Position numbers and translations under genes: made by a program
Notes under the pieces: generated by a model
Database searches by the model: none
The model's input: the letters and a program-made list of their open reading frames with translations, nothing else
Told to the model about the DNA's origin: nothing
In this document: positions 15,488-25,403 of the stretch, one piece after another
Layout of the letters: every line of letters starts with the position of its first letter
How positions within the stretch are numbered: the stretch's first letter is position 1
Assembly (NCBI GenBank): GCA_964635055.1
Contig: CAZWMT010000005.1
Location: 62,001 to 126,000 of the forward strand
DNA from: JAEUJM01 sp964635055
Lineage (GTDB): Bacteria > Actinomycetota > Acidimicrobiia > Acidimicrobiales > DATDAH01
Direction of reading: 5' to 3'
DNA length: 64,000 nt

Positions 15488-15976
15488 ATGGTCGAAATGG
15501 AGCTGGTGGGTGTCCGGGTCGAGCTTCCCACCAACGCCCCCATCGTCCTGTTGCGGGAGAAGGGCGGCGACCGGCGCCTGCTCCCCATCTTCATCGGGGC
15601 GCCGGAGGCCACCGCCATCGCCTTCGCCCTCGAGGAGGTGGAGACCCCCCGGCCCATGACCCACGACCTGATGAAGAACGTCCTCGACGACCTCGGCGTG
15701 ACCGTGGCCCAGGTGGTGGTCACCGCGCTGAAGGACGCCACGTTCTACGCCGAGCTCCACCTGGTGGCCAACGGTGCGTCCCACCAGGTGTCCAGCCGGC
15801 CGTCGGACGCGATCGCCCTCGCGGCACGCACCGGCACGCCGATCTTCGCGGCCGAGGCGGTGCTCGACGAGGCCGCCTACGCCCTCACCGAGGAGGACGA
15901 GGAGCAGCAGGAGGTCGTGGTCGAGCAGTTCAAGGAGTTCATCGACAACGTGAACCCCGAGGACTTCGCCTCCTGA
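15488..15976 (+). CDS. Bifunctional nuclease (BFN/DUF151) domain protein, Rv1829-like
   Basis: The product has 162 residues, typical for the family. The BFN domain covers residues 1-130: MELVGVRVELPTNAPIVLLREKGGDRRLLPIFIGAPEA, RPMTHDLMKN, DATFYAELHL and SSRPSDAIALAARTGTPIFA. An acidic tail follows (EEDEEQQEVVVEQFKEFIDNV). In other organisms BFN proteins have been assigned RNase/DNase activity; its role in actinobacteria is unclear. In mycobacteria the gene follows ftsR as here. ATG 15488 has a leaderless -10 upstream. Confidence 0.9.
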   Translation: MVEMELVGVRVELPTNAPIVLLREKGGDRRLLPIFIGAPEATAIAFALEEVETPRPMTHDLMKNVLDDLGVTVAQVVVTALKDATFYAELHLVANGASHQVSSRPSDAIALAARTGTPIFAAEAVLDEAAYALTEEDEEQQEVVVEQFKEFIDNVNPEDFAS

Positions 15977-16014
15977 GCCACTGCTCAGGGCGGCTGCCCG
16001 TCAGGTCGAGGCTC

Positions 16015-16020
16015 TAGTCT
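16015..16020 (+). promoter_or_regulatory. Putative -10 (TAGTCT) for the secreted-protein operon
   Basis: TAGTCT lies 43 bp before GTG 16063. Unlike the leaderless genes, this one has a leader containing AGGGGG at 16051-16056, 6 nt before the start. Confidence 0.4.
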
Positions 16021-16062
16021 GGGGCGGCCGCGAGGGGCGGCCAGGCGGACAGGGGGACGACG

Positions 16063-19000
16063 GTGGGCCCAGCGCACGGCGCTCGGCGGGCGGCGGTGGT
16101 CGCGGTGGCGACCGTCTCGCTCCTCGCTGCGCTGCTCGGGCCCGCGGTGGCGACCGCGCCGGGCGCGACGGCGGCCGCCGGCCCGTGCACCCCGGTCCTG
16201 GGCACCACCGGCATCCGTGGCACGGTGACCGAGGTCGGGTCCGGCGCGCCGGTCTCGGGTGCCTGGGTGGCGGTGCTGCGGGCGAGCGACCAGAACGTGG
16301 TGGCCGGTGCGACAACCGCGGACGACGGCACCTTCGCGGTCGGTGTGGCGGCCGGGTCGTACTTCCTGTACCTGCTCGACACGGTCGGCGGCCACGCGCC
16401 GGGTCTCTTCGGTGCGCCGACGACGGTCACCGTGACGAGCGGCGCCGTCACCCGTGCCGATCCCACCATGGCGGCGACCCGCGGCTCGGTGGCCGGCACC
16501 GTGACGGATCACGAGACGTCGGCGGCCATCCCCGGCGCCTGGGTGGTCGCGCTGAGTGGCGCCACCGCGGCGCCCGAGACGGCAACCACTGCCGATGGAT
16601 CGGGTCATTACACCCTGTCCGGCCTCGCCGCCGGCCCCCATCTGCTGGCCTTCCTCGACCCGTCGGGTGGTCATGCGCCGTCGTTCTACCCGCACGCTCC
16701 CGACGCCGGTCGGGCGAGTGTGGTGACCGTCCCCGCAGGGGGAGCGGCCGCGGCATCCGCCGCACTCGATGCCGCGACCGGCATCGCCGCGGGCGCACCG
16801 TTGTCCGGGACCGTGCGCGAGGCGGGCGGCGACGCGGGCCTGCCGGGGGTGCTCGTCGTGGTCCTGCGCGCCGCCGACTACCGCTTCGCCCGAGCGACGG
16901 TCACCGACGAAGCGGGCCGGTACGAAGCCGACCTGGCGCCCGGCGATTACCGGGTCGGCTTCGTCGACACCACCGGCCGCCGTGCCATGGCCTGGCACGA
17001 CCACCGGGCCTACAGCGCCCTGGACGCCTCGACGCCCGTGACGGTGCCCGGCGTGGTCGATGCGGCGCTCGACCCCGGCACCGGGTCGGTCGCGGGCACG
17101 ATCGTCGACGACCCGTCTGGCGCGCCGCTGGGCTGCACCTGGGTGGTGGTGATCGGTGCGGACGGGAACATCGCCGGGGGCGCGGTGACCGGGGCGGACG
17201 GCCGCTACACCGTCGACGGCCTACGGCCGGGCACCTATCGCGCGGTGATGGTCGACCCCACCGGCGGCCGGGTGCAGGAGTACTGGCGCGACAGCGCGTC
17301 GTATGCCGGCGCAACCACCTTCTCCGTCGCTCCGGGCGCCGCCGCCGTCGTCGTCGACGGCGACCTGGTGGCCCGCGCGCCCTTCGGCGCGCCCACCCAG
17401 TGGGTGGCCCGGCAGTTCACCGAGTTGCTGGGCCGGCCGCCCACGCCGGAGGAGTGGAAGGTGTGGACGGACTACTACGGCGCGCAGCCCGCCTGCACGG
17501 CAGCGTCGCTCACCGTGTTGCCGATGTATCTCACGGGGCTCACCACGCCGACGGTGCCCGGTCTGGCGCCCGGGCCCGCCACCGAATTCACCTCGCTGTA
17601 CCCCGACACGAGCCAACTCGACCGGGCGTTGCGGGTCGCCGCGGTGGTCCGGGCCGCGTACGGCCACGACCCGAACGACAACGACTGGACCAGTCGCATC
17701 AGGCCCTACGTGTCGGGGACGAGCACCTGGTCGAACACGGTGACCGGGCTCTACGCGTTCATCATGGCGTTCGCCGGGCCAGGGACGTTCTGCAGCTTGA
17801 GCAGCCCGGCCTACACGTTCGGCTTCAGCCGCGCCCTCGACCTGCGCGCCAACCTGACCGCGCTGACACCGGGTCAGCCGCTCACTCCCTCGCGGAGCCA
17901 GGCCGAGCTCGAGGCGGCGTTGGACGCGGCCTCACGGGGCGCCACCGCCGGCGAACGGACGGTCACCCTGCGCCAGGGCGAGGTGGTGCGGGTCGGCGGC
18001 ACCGCCAACGCGAACCGGCCGTTGGTCGTTCCCGCCGGGGTTACCCTCACCTCAGAAGGCACATCGGCCTATGCCGAGCCGCCGGACGGCAGCCCGCGCG
18101 GCCTCGCATACGCGCGGATGGGGCGCATCGTGCCCGCCACGACGGCGGGGACGCCCGCGGTCAGCCCCGCCGACGGGTTGGTGTGTGAGGGGACGAGGTG
18201 CAACAACCTCGGGCTGGTGTCGCTGGCTCCCGGCGCGCGCCTGGCCGGCGTGTGGGTCGACGGGATGGGCCTGTCGGACACGAACTACAAGATCGCGCTG
18301 GTGCGCACCGCCGGCAGCGCCGCCGACTCCCCGTCCACGCCCTACGACGACCGCACGTCGGTGGTGGCCAACCGGCTTTCCGAACCGTCGCGCAATGGCG
18401 CTGGGCTGCGCCTGGAAGGTGCGTCCACGGGCACCCCGTGCGTCGGCGAGCAGGTGCTCGGCAACCTGGTCACCGGGTACTCGTCACGGCACCAGTTCGA
18501 CCAGCGGGGCCAGGCACAGTGGGTGGACGGCATCGTCGTGTCGTGCGAGGACGCCACCGTGGCCGGGAACGGGATCGTGGACGTGACCGATCTCGGCATC
18601 ATCGTCAACGGCTCGCTGGACCGGCAGAACGTCATGACCACGCAGCGCTCGCAGGTCCGGGCCAACACCGTGGTCAGCGCCGGCCTCGACGCCCACGTCG
18701 CCCTCGGTGCCGACGCGATGGGCCAGTGCCTGCCCATCCCGGTCACCGGGACCAACCCACCACAACCACCGGTCCCGTGCCTGGACCTGGCGCAGCCGCG
18801 TGACTTCACCGGCGCCCGCATCCAGGACAACCGCTTCTTCACGGGGTCCCGGACCAGCTTCGACGTGGGCCTCATGGTGGGCGGAGGGGCGCTGTGGGGG
18901 GATCACCGCGTCACCAACCTGGCGCCCGACGACCTGCATCCCGATGCACGCGGCGTGGCGGTGACCGGCAACACGACCGCGGGGCTCACGGCGCGGGTCA

Positions 19001-20307
19001 ACATCGGGATCGACGTCCACGACATGAACCACGCGACGGTCACCGCCAACCCCGTGTCGTTCCGACTCGTCGACGGCAACCCCCGGATCACCTGGGGTCG
19101 GTGCCCGCAGGCGCCGCTGCTCGTGGGCGACGCCGATGCCGGGTCGCTGGACACGGACGCCGCGTTCGCCACCGATGATCGCCCCCGGGGCTGCGTGATC
19201 GGCGAGCCCCCGACCGCCGGCCTCGAAGGGTTGCGCCTCAGCCCCGACGGCTCGGCCTTCGTCGGGGCCGTCACCGGATCGACCTTGCGCGTGTGGGGTG
19301 GGGACCTGCCGGTCGACCCCGACCTCGAGGCGATGGTGGCGGACCTCCGCGACGTGCGGCGCATGGGCATCAACGTCATCCGCCTGCTCCTCGACACCGA
19401 GGACTACCTCGACCCGCCGGCCTGCGAGACCTGCGACCCGACGGTCGACACCGCGGCGGTCGATCACCTGGGTGATGTCGCCGTCGCTGCCGAGCAGATG
19501 GGCCTGTACCTCGACATCACGGGCCTGGGCATCGCCTACCACCACCACAACGGGAGCTGGTTCGACGACTTGGACGCCTCCCCCGAGGCCGAGGTGCGGC
19601 GGTGGGAGGCCCAAGAGCTGTTCTGGCGGGCGGTGGCCACCGAGCTGCGACCTCGCACGTCGGTGGCGTGGTACGACCTGATCAACGAGCCCACCCTGGG
19701 TGTGCCCGCGACGACGTGGTGCTTCCAGGCGAGCCTGCCCGCGACGACACCCTGCTGGAACCCGAACCTGGTGAAGTCCTGGACGGATCCGGCCAACCCG
19801 GCCCGGCAGCGCACGGCACTCGACGTCGGGAGGGAATGGACCCGACGGATGCGCGACGCCATCAAGGTCGGGGCGGGCGACACCGTCCACCCCGTGTCGG
19901 TCGGCCAACTCTCGTTCTGCGCCGGCGCGCTCAACACGGCCAGTCGTGAGCTCGCGGACTTCGACATGGTCCACATGTACCCGGAGGACGAGACGCTCAC
20001 CACCGACATCAACACGGTCAACAACTGCAAGCAGACCGGCCGGACGCTGGTCGTGGAGGAGACCTACTACACCGCGTCGGCCGAGAACCTCGAGCGGTTC
20101 TTCGACAGCACCCAGGGACGGACAGGGGGCTATGTCGGACACATCATCGGCGGCACCCCGGTGCAGCTGATCGAGTGGCTGGCCAGTCACGACCCGGAGA
20201 CCACGCACGGGTGGTGGGCCCGGGTGATCTGGTACGCCTGGGACCAATTCAGCCTCCTCCAGGTCGCGCTGCGCAACCCCACCGGGCCAGGGATCATGCC
20301 GGGCTGA
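16063..20307 (+). CDS. Large secreted multidomain protein with GH5-like glycosidase domain, copy A
   Basis: The product has 1414 residues. Residues 1-39 are a signal peptide (RRAAVVAVATVSLLAALLGPAV, then ATAAA). Four carboxypeptidase-regulatory/CnaB-like beta-sandwich repeats follow at about 50-140, 142-245, 246-340 and 342-435 (GTVTDHETSAAIPGAWVV; GSVAGTIVDDPSGAPLG). A DUF4214-like helical region is at 443-590 (VARQFTELLGRPPTPEEWKVW). A right-handed beta-helix-like region covers about 632-1010, with VVANRLSEP, VLGNLVTGYSS and VAGNGIVDVTDLGIIV turns. The last 355 residues resemble a GH5/clan GH-A barrel, with acid/base Glu1209 in YDLINEP and nucleophile Glu1332 or Glu1333 in VVEET. The substrate is unknown. 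It is coupled to copy B. Confidence 0.8.
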   Translation: MGPAHGARRAAVVAVATVSLLAALLGPAVATAPGATAAAGPCTPVLGTTGIRGTVTEVGSGAPVSGAWVAVLRASDQNVVAGATTADDGTFAVGVAAGSYFLYLLDTVGGHAPGLFGAPTTVTVTSGAVTRADPTMAATRGSVAGTVTDHETSAAIPGAWVVALSGATAAPETATTADGSGHYTLSGLAAGPHLLAFLDPSGGHAPSFYPHAPDAGRASVVTVPAGGAAAASAALDAATGIAAGAPLSGTVREAGGDAGLPGVLVVVLRAADYRFARATVTDEAGRYEADLAPGDYRVGFVDTTGRRAMAWHDHRAYSALDASTPVTVPGVVDAALDPGTGSVAGTIVDDPSGAPLGCTWVVVIGADGNIAGGAVTGADGRYTVDGLRPGTYRAVMVDPTGGRVQEYWRDSASYAGATTFSVAPGAAAVVVDGDLVARAPFGAPTQWVARQFTELLGRPPTPEEWKVWTDYYGAQPACTAASLTVLPMYLTGLTTPTVPGLAPGPATEFTSLYPDTSQLDRALRVAAVVRAAYGHDPNDNDWTSRIRPYVSGTSTWSNTVTGLYAFIMAFAGPGTFCSLSSPAYTFGFSRALDLRANLTALTPGQPLTPSRSQAELEAALDAASRGATAGERTVTLRQGEVVRVGGTANANRPLVVPAGVTLTSEGTSAYAEPPDGSPRGLAYARMGRIVPATTAGTPAVSPADGLVCEGTRCNNLGLVSLAPGARLAGVWVDGMGLSDTNYKIALVRTAGSAADSPSTPYDDRTSVVANRLSEPSRNGAGLRLEGASTGTPCVGEQVLGNLVTGYSSRHQFDQRGQAQWVDGIVVSCEDATVAGNGIVDVTDLGIIVNGSLDRQNVMTTQRSQVRANTVVSAGLDAHVALGADAMGQCLPIPVTGTNPPQPPVPCLDLAQPRDFTGARIQDNRFFTGSRTSFDVGLMVGGGALWGDHRVTNLAPDDLHPDARGVAVTGNTTAGLTARVNIGIDVHDMNHATVTANPVSFRLVDGNPRITWGRCPQAPLLVGDADAGSLDTDAAFATDDRPRGCVIGEPPTAGLEGLRLSPDGSAFVGAVTGSTLRVWGGDLPVDPDLEAMVADLRDVRRMGINVIRLLLDTEDYLDPPACETCDPTVDTAAVDHLGDVAVAAEQMGLYLDITGLGIAYHHHNGSWFDDLDASPEAEVRRWEAQELFWRAVATELRPRTSVAWYDLINEPTLGVPATTWCFQASLPATTPCWNPNLVKSWTDPANPARQRTALDVGREWTRRMRDAIKVGAGDTVHPVSVGQLSFCAGALNTASRELADFDMVHMYPEDETLTTDINTVNNCKQTGRTLVVEETYYTASAENLERFFDSTQGRTGGYVGHIIGGTPVQLIEWLASHDPETTHGWWARVIWYAWDQFSLLQVALRNPTGPGIMPG

Positions 20308-23300
20308 TGCAGCGACCAGCTCAATTCCGACAGCGGCGAGGTCGATCGGGCGTGATGGGCGGACCACGGCAGCAACCGGTCTCGGCGGCAGGTCGCCACC
20401 CGCGCGCTCGGGATCGCGTGCTCGTCGTCACGGTCGTCGCCGGCCTTCTGGTGGCCCTGGTGGTGCCGGCGGTCCCCGAGCCTGCGGGTGCGGCTCGTGG
20501 TGAGGTCGGTTGCGGTGCGGCGGCGGGGTTGACGGGTATCGCTGGGACGGTGGGTGATGGGGTGTCGGGCTCGCCGGTGGCCGAGGCGTATGTCGCGGTG
20601 CTTCGGGCCAGTGACCAGGCGATGGTGGCCGGCGTCGCGGCGGGTGGCGATGGGCGCTTCTCCGTGGCGGTGCCGGTGGGGGTGTACTTCTTGTATCTGC
20701 TCGATCCCAGCGGTGAGCACACCGCGCGGATGTACGGGAGCCCCACGGCGGTGACCGTCTCCGGAGGGGCGGTGAGCAGCGTCGACGCCCAGATGGCGCC
20801 GCGTCGGGGCTCGTTGAGTGGGAGGGTCACCGACGAGGCCACCGGTCAGCCGGTGGCGGGGGCGTGGGTTGTGGCGGTCAACTGGGCGAGCGGTATGCCT
20901 GAACGGGTCGCGGTCGCGGATGGCGATGGTCGTTTCGTCATCGATGCCCTGCCCGCCGGGGCCCACATGGTCGTGTACGTCGATCCGGCGGGCGGGCACG
21001 ATCCCGAGTACTTCGGGGGGACCCCGTCGCCGGTGGGGGCGGTGCCTGTTCAGGTCAGCGCCGGTGCGGCCACCGAGGCGTCGGCCGCGCTCGCGGCGCG
21101 GGCCGCGCCGTCGACCACGACGGCGGTGGACGGTGTCGTCACCGAACGCGGTGGCGGCCCGTTGGCGGGGGTGATGGTGGTGGCGCTGCGGGCCGGCGAC
21201 TATCGCCTCGCGGCGGGTGCCCGCACCGACGCCGCGGGTGGGTACCACCTGGGCCTGCCGGCCGGTGAGTACAAGCTGGGCTTCCTCGACCCCTCGGGGG
21301 AGCACCCGATGGTGTGGCACGCAGGCCAGCGCCACGACGCTCTGGGGGCGGCGGCCACGGTGCAGCTTCCCGCGACGGTCGACGCGGTGATGGACCCGGT
21401 CACCGGTGCGGTGGCCGGCACGGTGGTCGACGATCCCACCGGCGCGGGTGTGGGCTGCATCTGGGTCGTGGCCATCGACGGTTCGGGGTCGGTCTGGGGC
21501 CCGACCGCCACCGGTGGCGACGGCGCCTACCGGCTCGCCGGTCTGGTGCCCGGCACGTACCGCCTGGCCATGGTCGACCCCACCGGTGGGCGCGTGCAGG
21601 AGTACTGGCAGGACAGTCCCAGCTACGCGGGGGCGGCGCCGTTGGCGGTGGCGGCCGGAGCGACCACCCCGGCCGATGGTGCGCTGACCGCGGCGGCTCC
21701 CTTCGGTGCCCCCACCCAGTGGGTGGCCCGCCAGTTCACCGAGTTGCTGGGCCGGCCGCCCACGCCGAGGGAGTGGAAGCTCTGGACCGACTACTACGGC
21801 GCGCAGCCCGCCTGCACCGCCGCGGGCCTCATGGTGTTGCCGATGTACCTCACCGGGCTCACCACGCCGACGGTGCCCGGTCTCCCGTCCGGACGCGCCA
21901 CCGAGTTCGACACGCTCTACCCGGCCGCCGCGCCCCTCGACCGGGCGTTGCGGGCCGCCGCGGTGGTCCGCGCCGCGTACGGCCACGAGGCCAACGACAA
22001 CGACTGGAACAGCACCATCAAGCCCTACGTGGCGGGCACGGCGACCTGGTCGGGCACGGTGAACCGGCTGTATTCGTTCATCATGGCCTTCGTCGGGACG
22101 GCGCCGTTCTGCAGCCTGACCACGCCGGCGTACCCCTTCGGCTTCTCACGGGCCATCGACCTGCGGGCCAAGGTCATGGCCCTCTACCCCAACCTGAGCC
22201 CGCCACTGGCGCCCTCACGCACCCAGGCCCAGCTCGCGGCCGACCTGCAGGCGGCGTCGGGCGGCGCCACCATCCCCCAACGCACGGTGACCCTGCGCCA
22301 GGGCGAGGTCATCCGCATCGGGGGCAGCGCCAACGCCAACCAGCAGCTGGTCGTGCCTGCGGGCGTGACCCTGACCTCGGAGGGCGGGCCCACCTACACC
22401 GAGCCGCCCGACGCCACACCGCAGGGCCTCGCCTACGAGCGCATGGGGCGGATCGTGGCCGACACCACACCAGGGGTCACACCGGGTCTCGACCCGGCCG
22501 ACGGTCGGGTGTGCGCCGGCACCCTGTGCAACAACATCGGGCTGGTGGCCCTCGCCTCAGGGGCCCACCTCGCCGGCGTCTGGGTGGACGGCCAGGGCCT
22601 CTCCGGCGCCCAGTACAAGGTCGCCCTCGTGCAGACCGCCGGGAGCGCGTCCGAGAGCGCGGCCACCCCGTACGAGGACGGGACCTCGGTGATCGCCAGT
22701 CGGCTGTCCGAGCCTCCGCGTGACGGGACTGGACTGCGCATGGCGGGCGCCTCGACCGGTACCCCCTGCGTGAACGAGCGGGCCCTGGGCAACCTGGTGA
22801 CCGGGTACTCGTCGAGCCATCAGTTCGACCAGCGGGGGCAGGCCCAGTGGGTCGACGGGATCACCGTCTCGTGCGAGAACGCGGTGGTGGCCGGCAACGG
22901 AGTGGTGGACGTCACCGACCTCGGCATCGTGATCAACGGCGCGATGAACCGCAACGAGATCGCCGCGACCCAACGATCCGACGTTCGGGCCAACACGGTG
23001 CTGAGCGCCGGGCTGGACACCCACGTGGCGCTCGGCGCCGACCCGGTGGGGCAGTGCCTCGCGATGACGATCGACAACCCGGCCGGGACGCCGGTCCCGG
23101 GCACGCCGGTTCCCTGCCTCGACGTGCGCGGCGCTCGTGACTTCAGCGGCGCGCGGATACGCGACAACCGCTTCTTCTCGAGCACGCGAACCGACTTCGA
23201 CGTGGCTCTCCTGGTCGGGGGCGGCGCGCTGTGGGGTGATCACCGCTTCGTCAACCAGGCGCCCGATGCCGAGCATCCCGGGGCGACCGGTGTCTCGGTG

Positions 23301-24647
23301 ACGGGCAACACCACCGGTGGCGTGCCGACCCGGGCGAACATCGGGATCGACGTGCACGACATGACCCACGCCACCGTCACCGGCAACACCACCTCGTTCC
23401 GCCTCGTGGACGGCAACCCCCGGAGCACCTGGGGGAAGTGCCCACAGGCGAACCTGCTCGCCGGCGCCGACGAGCTGGCGTCGCTGAGCACCGACGCGTC
23501 GTTCGTGGAGGGCGACGGCTCACGAGGGTGCGTCATCGGGGAGCCGCCCGCCGCCGGCCTCGAGCGACTCCGCGTGAGCGACGACGGCTCGGCCTTCGTG
23601 GGCACGGTGACGGGCTCGGCGTTCCGCGTGTGGGGCGGCGACCTGTCCCTGGATCCCGACATCGAGGTGATGACCGACGACTTCCGCGACGTGCGGCGGA
23701 TGGGCCTCAACGTGATCCGGCTGCTGCTCGACACCGAGGACTACCTCGTCGCCCCGGCGTGCGACACGTGCCCGCCCACGGTCGACACGGCGGCGGTCGA
23801 CCACCTGGGTGACGTGGCCACGGCCGCGGAGCAGGTGGGCCTCTACCTCGACATCACCGGCAACGGCATCGCCACCCACCACCACAACCACAGCTGGTTC
23901 GACGACCTCAGCGCCTCACCGGAGGACGAGACGCGACGCTGGCAGGCCCAGGAGCTGTTCTGGCAGGCCGTGGCCACCGAGCTGCGGCCGCACACCTCCG
24001 TCGCGTGGTACGACCTGGTCAACGAACCGACGTTGCCGGTGCGCACACCGGCCACCTCGTGGTGCTTCGACGAGGACATGGCCCCCGACGAGTACTGCTG
24101 GAACCCGAACGTGGTGAAGTCGTACACCGATCCCGCCGACACGAGCCGCCAGCGCAGCCAGCTCGAGGTGGCGCGGGCCTGGACGACCCGGATGCGCGAC
24201 GCGGTCAAGGTGGGCGCCGCCGACACCGCCCATCCGGTGTCGGTGGGTCAGCTGTCGTTCTGCGGTGGTGCGCTCAACAGCGCGAGCCGGGAGATCGCGG
24301 ACTTCGACATGGTGCACATGTACCCCGAGGACGCGACCCTGACCGCGGACATCAACACCGTCAACAACTGCAAGCAGCCCGGGCGGCCGCTCGTGGTCGA
24401 GGAGACCTTCTGGAGCGCGTCGGCCACCAACCTCGAGCGGTTCTTCGACAGCACCCAGGCGCGTACCGCCGGGTACCTCGGGCACATCCTCCAGGGCACT
24501 CCCTCGCAGATCCTCGAGTACCTGTGGACCCATCCGCAGTCCGACCCCGGGTGGTGGCCGCGCGTCCTGTGCCTGGCCTGGGACTCGCTCAGCCTGCGCC
24601 AGGTGGCGCTCCGCAACCCCACGGGCCCCGGGATCATGCCCTCTTGA
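20307..24647 (+). CDS. Large secreted multidomain protein with GH5-like glycosidase domain, copy B
   Basis: This is a tandem paralogue of the preceding gene with the same domain order throughout; whole blocks such as PTQWVARQFTELLGRPPTP are identical. From ATG 20307, which overlaps the copy A stop (TGATG), it has 1446 residues; ATG 20355 gives 1430 and is also possible. The signal peptide hydrophobic core is VLVVTVVAGLLVALVVPAVP. The GH-A-like catalytic residues are kept: Glu1240 in DLVNEP and Glu1365/1366 in VVEET. The duplicates differ mostly in the beta-sandwich repeats and surface loops. They probably act as a co-secreted pair on one or related polysaccharides. Confidence 0.8.
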   Translation: MQRPAQFRQRRGRSGVMGGPRQQPVSAAGRHPRARDRVLVVTVVAGLLVALVVPAVPEPAGAARGEVGCGAAAGLTGIAGTVGDGVSGSPVAEAYVAVLRASDQAMVAGVAAGGDGRFSVAVPVGVYFLYLLDPSGEHTARMYGSPTAVTVSGGAVSSVDAQMAPRRGSLSGRVTDEATGQPVAGAWVVAVNWASGMPERVAVADGDGRFVIDALPAGAHMVVYVDPAGGHDPEYFGGTPSPVGAVPVQVSAGAATEASAALAARAAPSTTTAVDGVVTERGGGPLAGVMVVALRAGDYRLAAGARTDAAGGYHLGLPAGEYKLGFLDPSGEHPMVWHAGQRHDALGAAATVQLPATVDAVMDPVTGAVAGTVVDDPTGAGVGCIWVVAIDGSGSVWGPTATGGDGAYRLAGLVPGTYRLAMVDPTGGRVQEYWQDSPSYAGAAPLAVAAGATTPADGALTAAAPFGAPTQWVARQFTELLGRPPTPREWKLWTDYYGAQPACTAAGLMVLPMYLTGLTTPTVPGLPSGRATEFDTLYPAAAPLDRALRAAAVVRAAYGHEANDNDWNSTIKPYVAGTATWSGTVNRLYSFIMAFVGTAPFCSLTTPAYPFGFSRAIDLRAKVMALYPNLSPPLAPSRTQAQLAADLQAASGGATIPQRTVTLRQGEVIRIGGSANANQQLVVPAGVTLTSEGGPTYTEPPDATPQGLAYERMGRIVADTTPGVTPGLDPADGRVCAGTLCNNIGLVALASGAHLAGVWVDGQGLSGAQYKVALVQTAGSASESAATPYEDGTSVIASRLSEPPRDGTGLRMAGASTGTPCVNERALGNLVTGYSSSHQFDQRGQAQWVDGITVSCENAVVAGNGVVDVTDLGIVINGAMNRNEIAATQRSDVRANTVLSAGLDTHVALGADPVGQCLAMTIDNPAGTPVPGTPVPCLDVRGARDFSGARIRDNRFFSSTRTDFDVALLVGGGALWGDHRFVNQAPDAEHPGATGVSVTGNTTGGVPTRANIGIDVHDMTHATVTGNTTSFRLVDGNPRSTWGKCPQANLLAGADELASLSTDASFVEGDGSRGCVIGEPPAAGLERLRVSDDGSAFVGTVTGSAFRVWGGDLSLDPDIEVMTDDFRDVRRMGLNVIRLLLDTEDYLVAPACDTCPPTVDTAAVDHLGDVATAAEQVGLYLDITGNGIATHHHNHSWFDDLSASPEDETRRWQAQELFWQAVATELRPHTSVAWYDLVNEPTLPVRTPATSWCFDEDMAPDEYCWNPNVVKSYTDPADTSRQRSQLEVARAWTTRMRDAVKVGAADTAHPVSVGQLSFCGGALNSASREIADFDMVHMYPEDATLTADINTVNNCKQPGRPLVVEETFWSASATNLERFFDSTQARTAGYLGHILQGTPSQILEYLWTHPQSDPGWWPRVLCLAWDSLSLRQVALRNPTGPGIMPS

Positions 24648-24734
24648 TCTCGGGGTGGCGGCGACCAGCGGCGATCGCCCGTTGACGGATCGCGCGCGCC
24701 GCCGTACCCTGCGTGTCACACCAACGTAATTCCG

Positions 24735-24759
24735 GACGTGTATTTCGCAGAGACACGTC
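24735..24759. promoter_or_regulatory. 7-bp inverted repeat upstream of MerR gene
   Basis: GACGTGT and ACACGTC are separated by 11 bp. The position, 63 bp before the MerR start in a relatively AT-rich stretch (GTAATTCC, GTATTTC), suits an operator or hairpin. The ligand is unknown. Confidence 0.35.
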
Positions 24760-24821
24760 GTTCGGGAGATCGGCGTGGTTCGGGGGTGAGGGCCCTCTCG
24801 CCACACCGGGAAAGGGCACCT

Positions 24822-25349
24822 GTGACACCCACCACCACTGGGTCCGTCGCCGAAGGCTTCAGCGGCAAGCGCACCGCGGAGATCGTCGGCATCACCTACC
24901 GCCAACTCGACTACTGGGCCCGCACCGACCTGGTGCGGCCCTCGCTGGTCGACGCCGCCGGCAGCGGCAGCCGGCGCCGGTACTCGTACCGCGACCTGCT
25001 CGAGCTGAAGATCATCAAGAAGCTGCTCGACGCCGGCATCGGGCTCACCACGGTTCGCAGCATCTTCGCCTACCTCCAGGAGAACCTGGGCGAGGACGTC
25101 ACCAGCGCCAACCTGGTGATCAGCGACGGCCAGGTGGTGCTGGCCACCAGCGACGAGGAGATGATCGACCTGGTGCGCCGGGGCCAGGGCGTGCTCAACC
25201 TGTTGCCGCTGGGCGGCGTGCAGGCCGAGATCGACGCGGTCGTCGAGTTGCGCGCCGCGACGCCCGACGGCGTGGCCGACGCCACCGCGACCAACCCCGC
25301 GACCACCTCTGCGACGACCATCGCGGCCGAGGCGGCCGGCGACCGGTAG
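24822..25349 (+). CDS. MerR-family regulator, Rv1830-like
   Basis: The product has 175 residues. The winged HTH is at about 15-85: KRTAEIVGITYRQLDYWARTDLV, RRRYSYRDLLELKIIKKLLDAGIGL. A small domain follows (NLVISDGQVVLATSDEEMIDLVRRGQGVLNLLPL) and an Ala/Thr-rich tail. The double-HTH arrangement with DYWART is shared with mycobacterial Rv1830, which sits between the nuclease gene and gcvB there. GTG 24822 has AAAGGG upstream; GTG 24786 is an alternative. Lying just before gcvT, it may regulate the glycine cleavage operon, but that is inference. Confidence 0.87.
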   Translation: MTPTTTGSVAEGFSGKRTAEIVGITYRQLDYWARTDLVRPSLVDAAGSGSRRRYSYRDLLELKIIKKLLDAGIGLTTVRSIFAYLQENLGEDVTSANLVISDGQVVLATSDEEMIDLVRRGQGVLNLLPLGGVQAEIDAVVELRAATPDGVADATATNPATTSATTIAAEAAGDR

Positions 25350-25390
25350 GCCCCGTCCCCCCGGGTGGCGGCTGCCCCCGGGGGGCACAG

Positions 25391-25396
25391 TACGAT
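25391..25396 (+). promoter_or_regulatory. Putative -10 (TACGAT) of leaderless gcvT
   Basis: TACGAT ends 7 nt before GTG 25404 and supports that start over the earlier GTG at 25365. Confidence 0.5.
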
Positions 25397-25403
25397 CCGC
25401 CGG

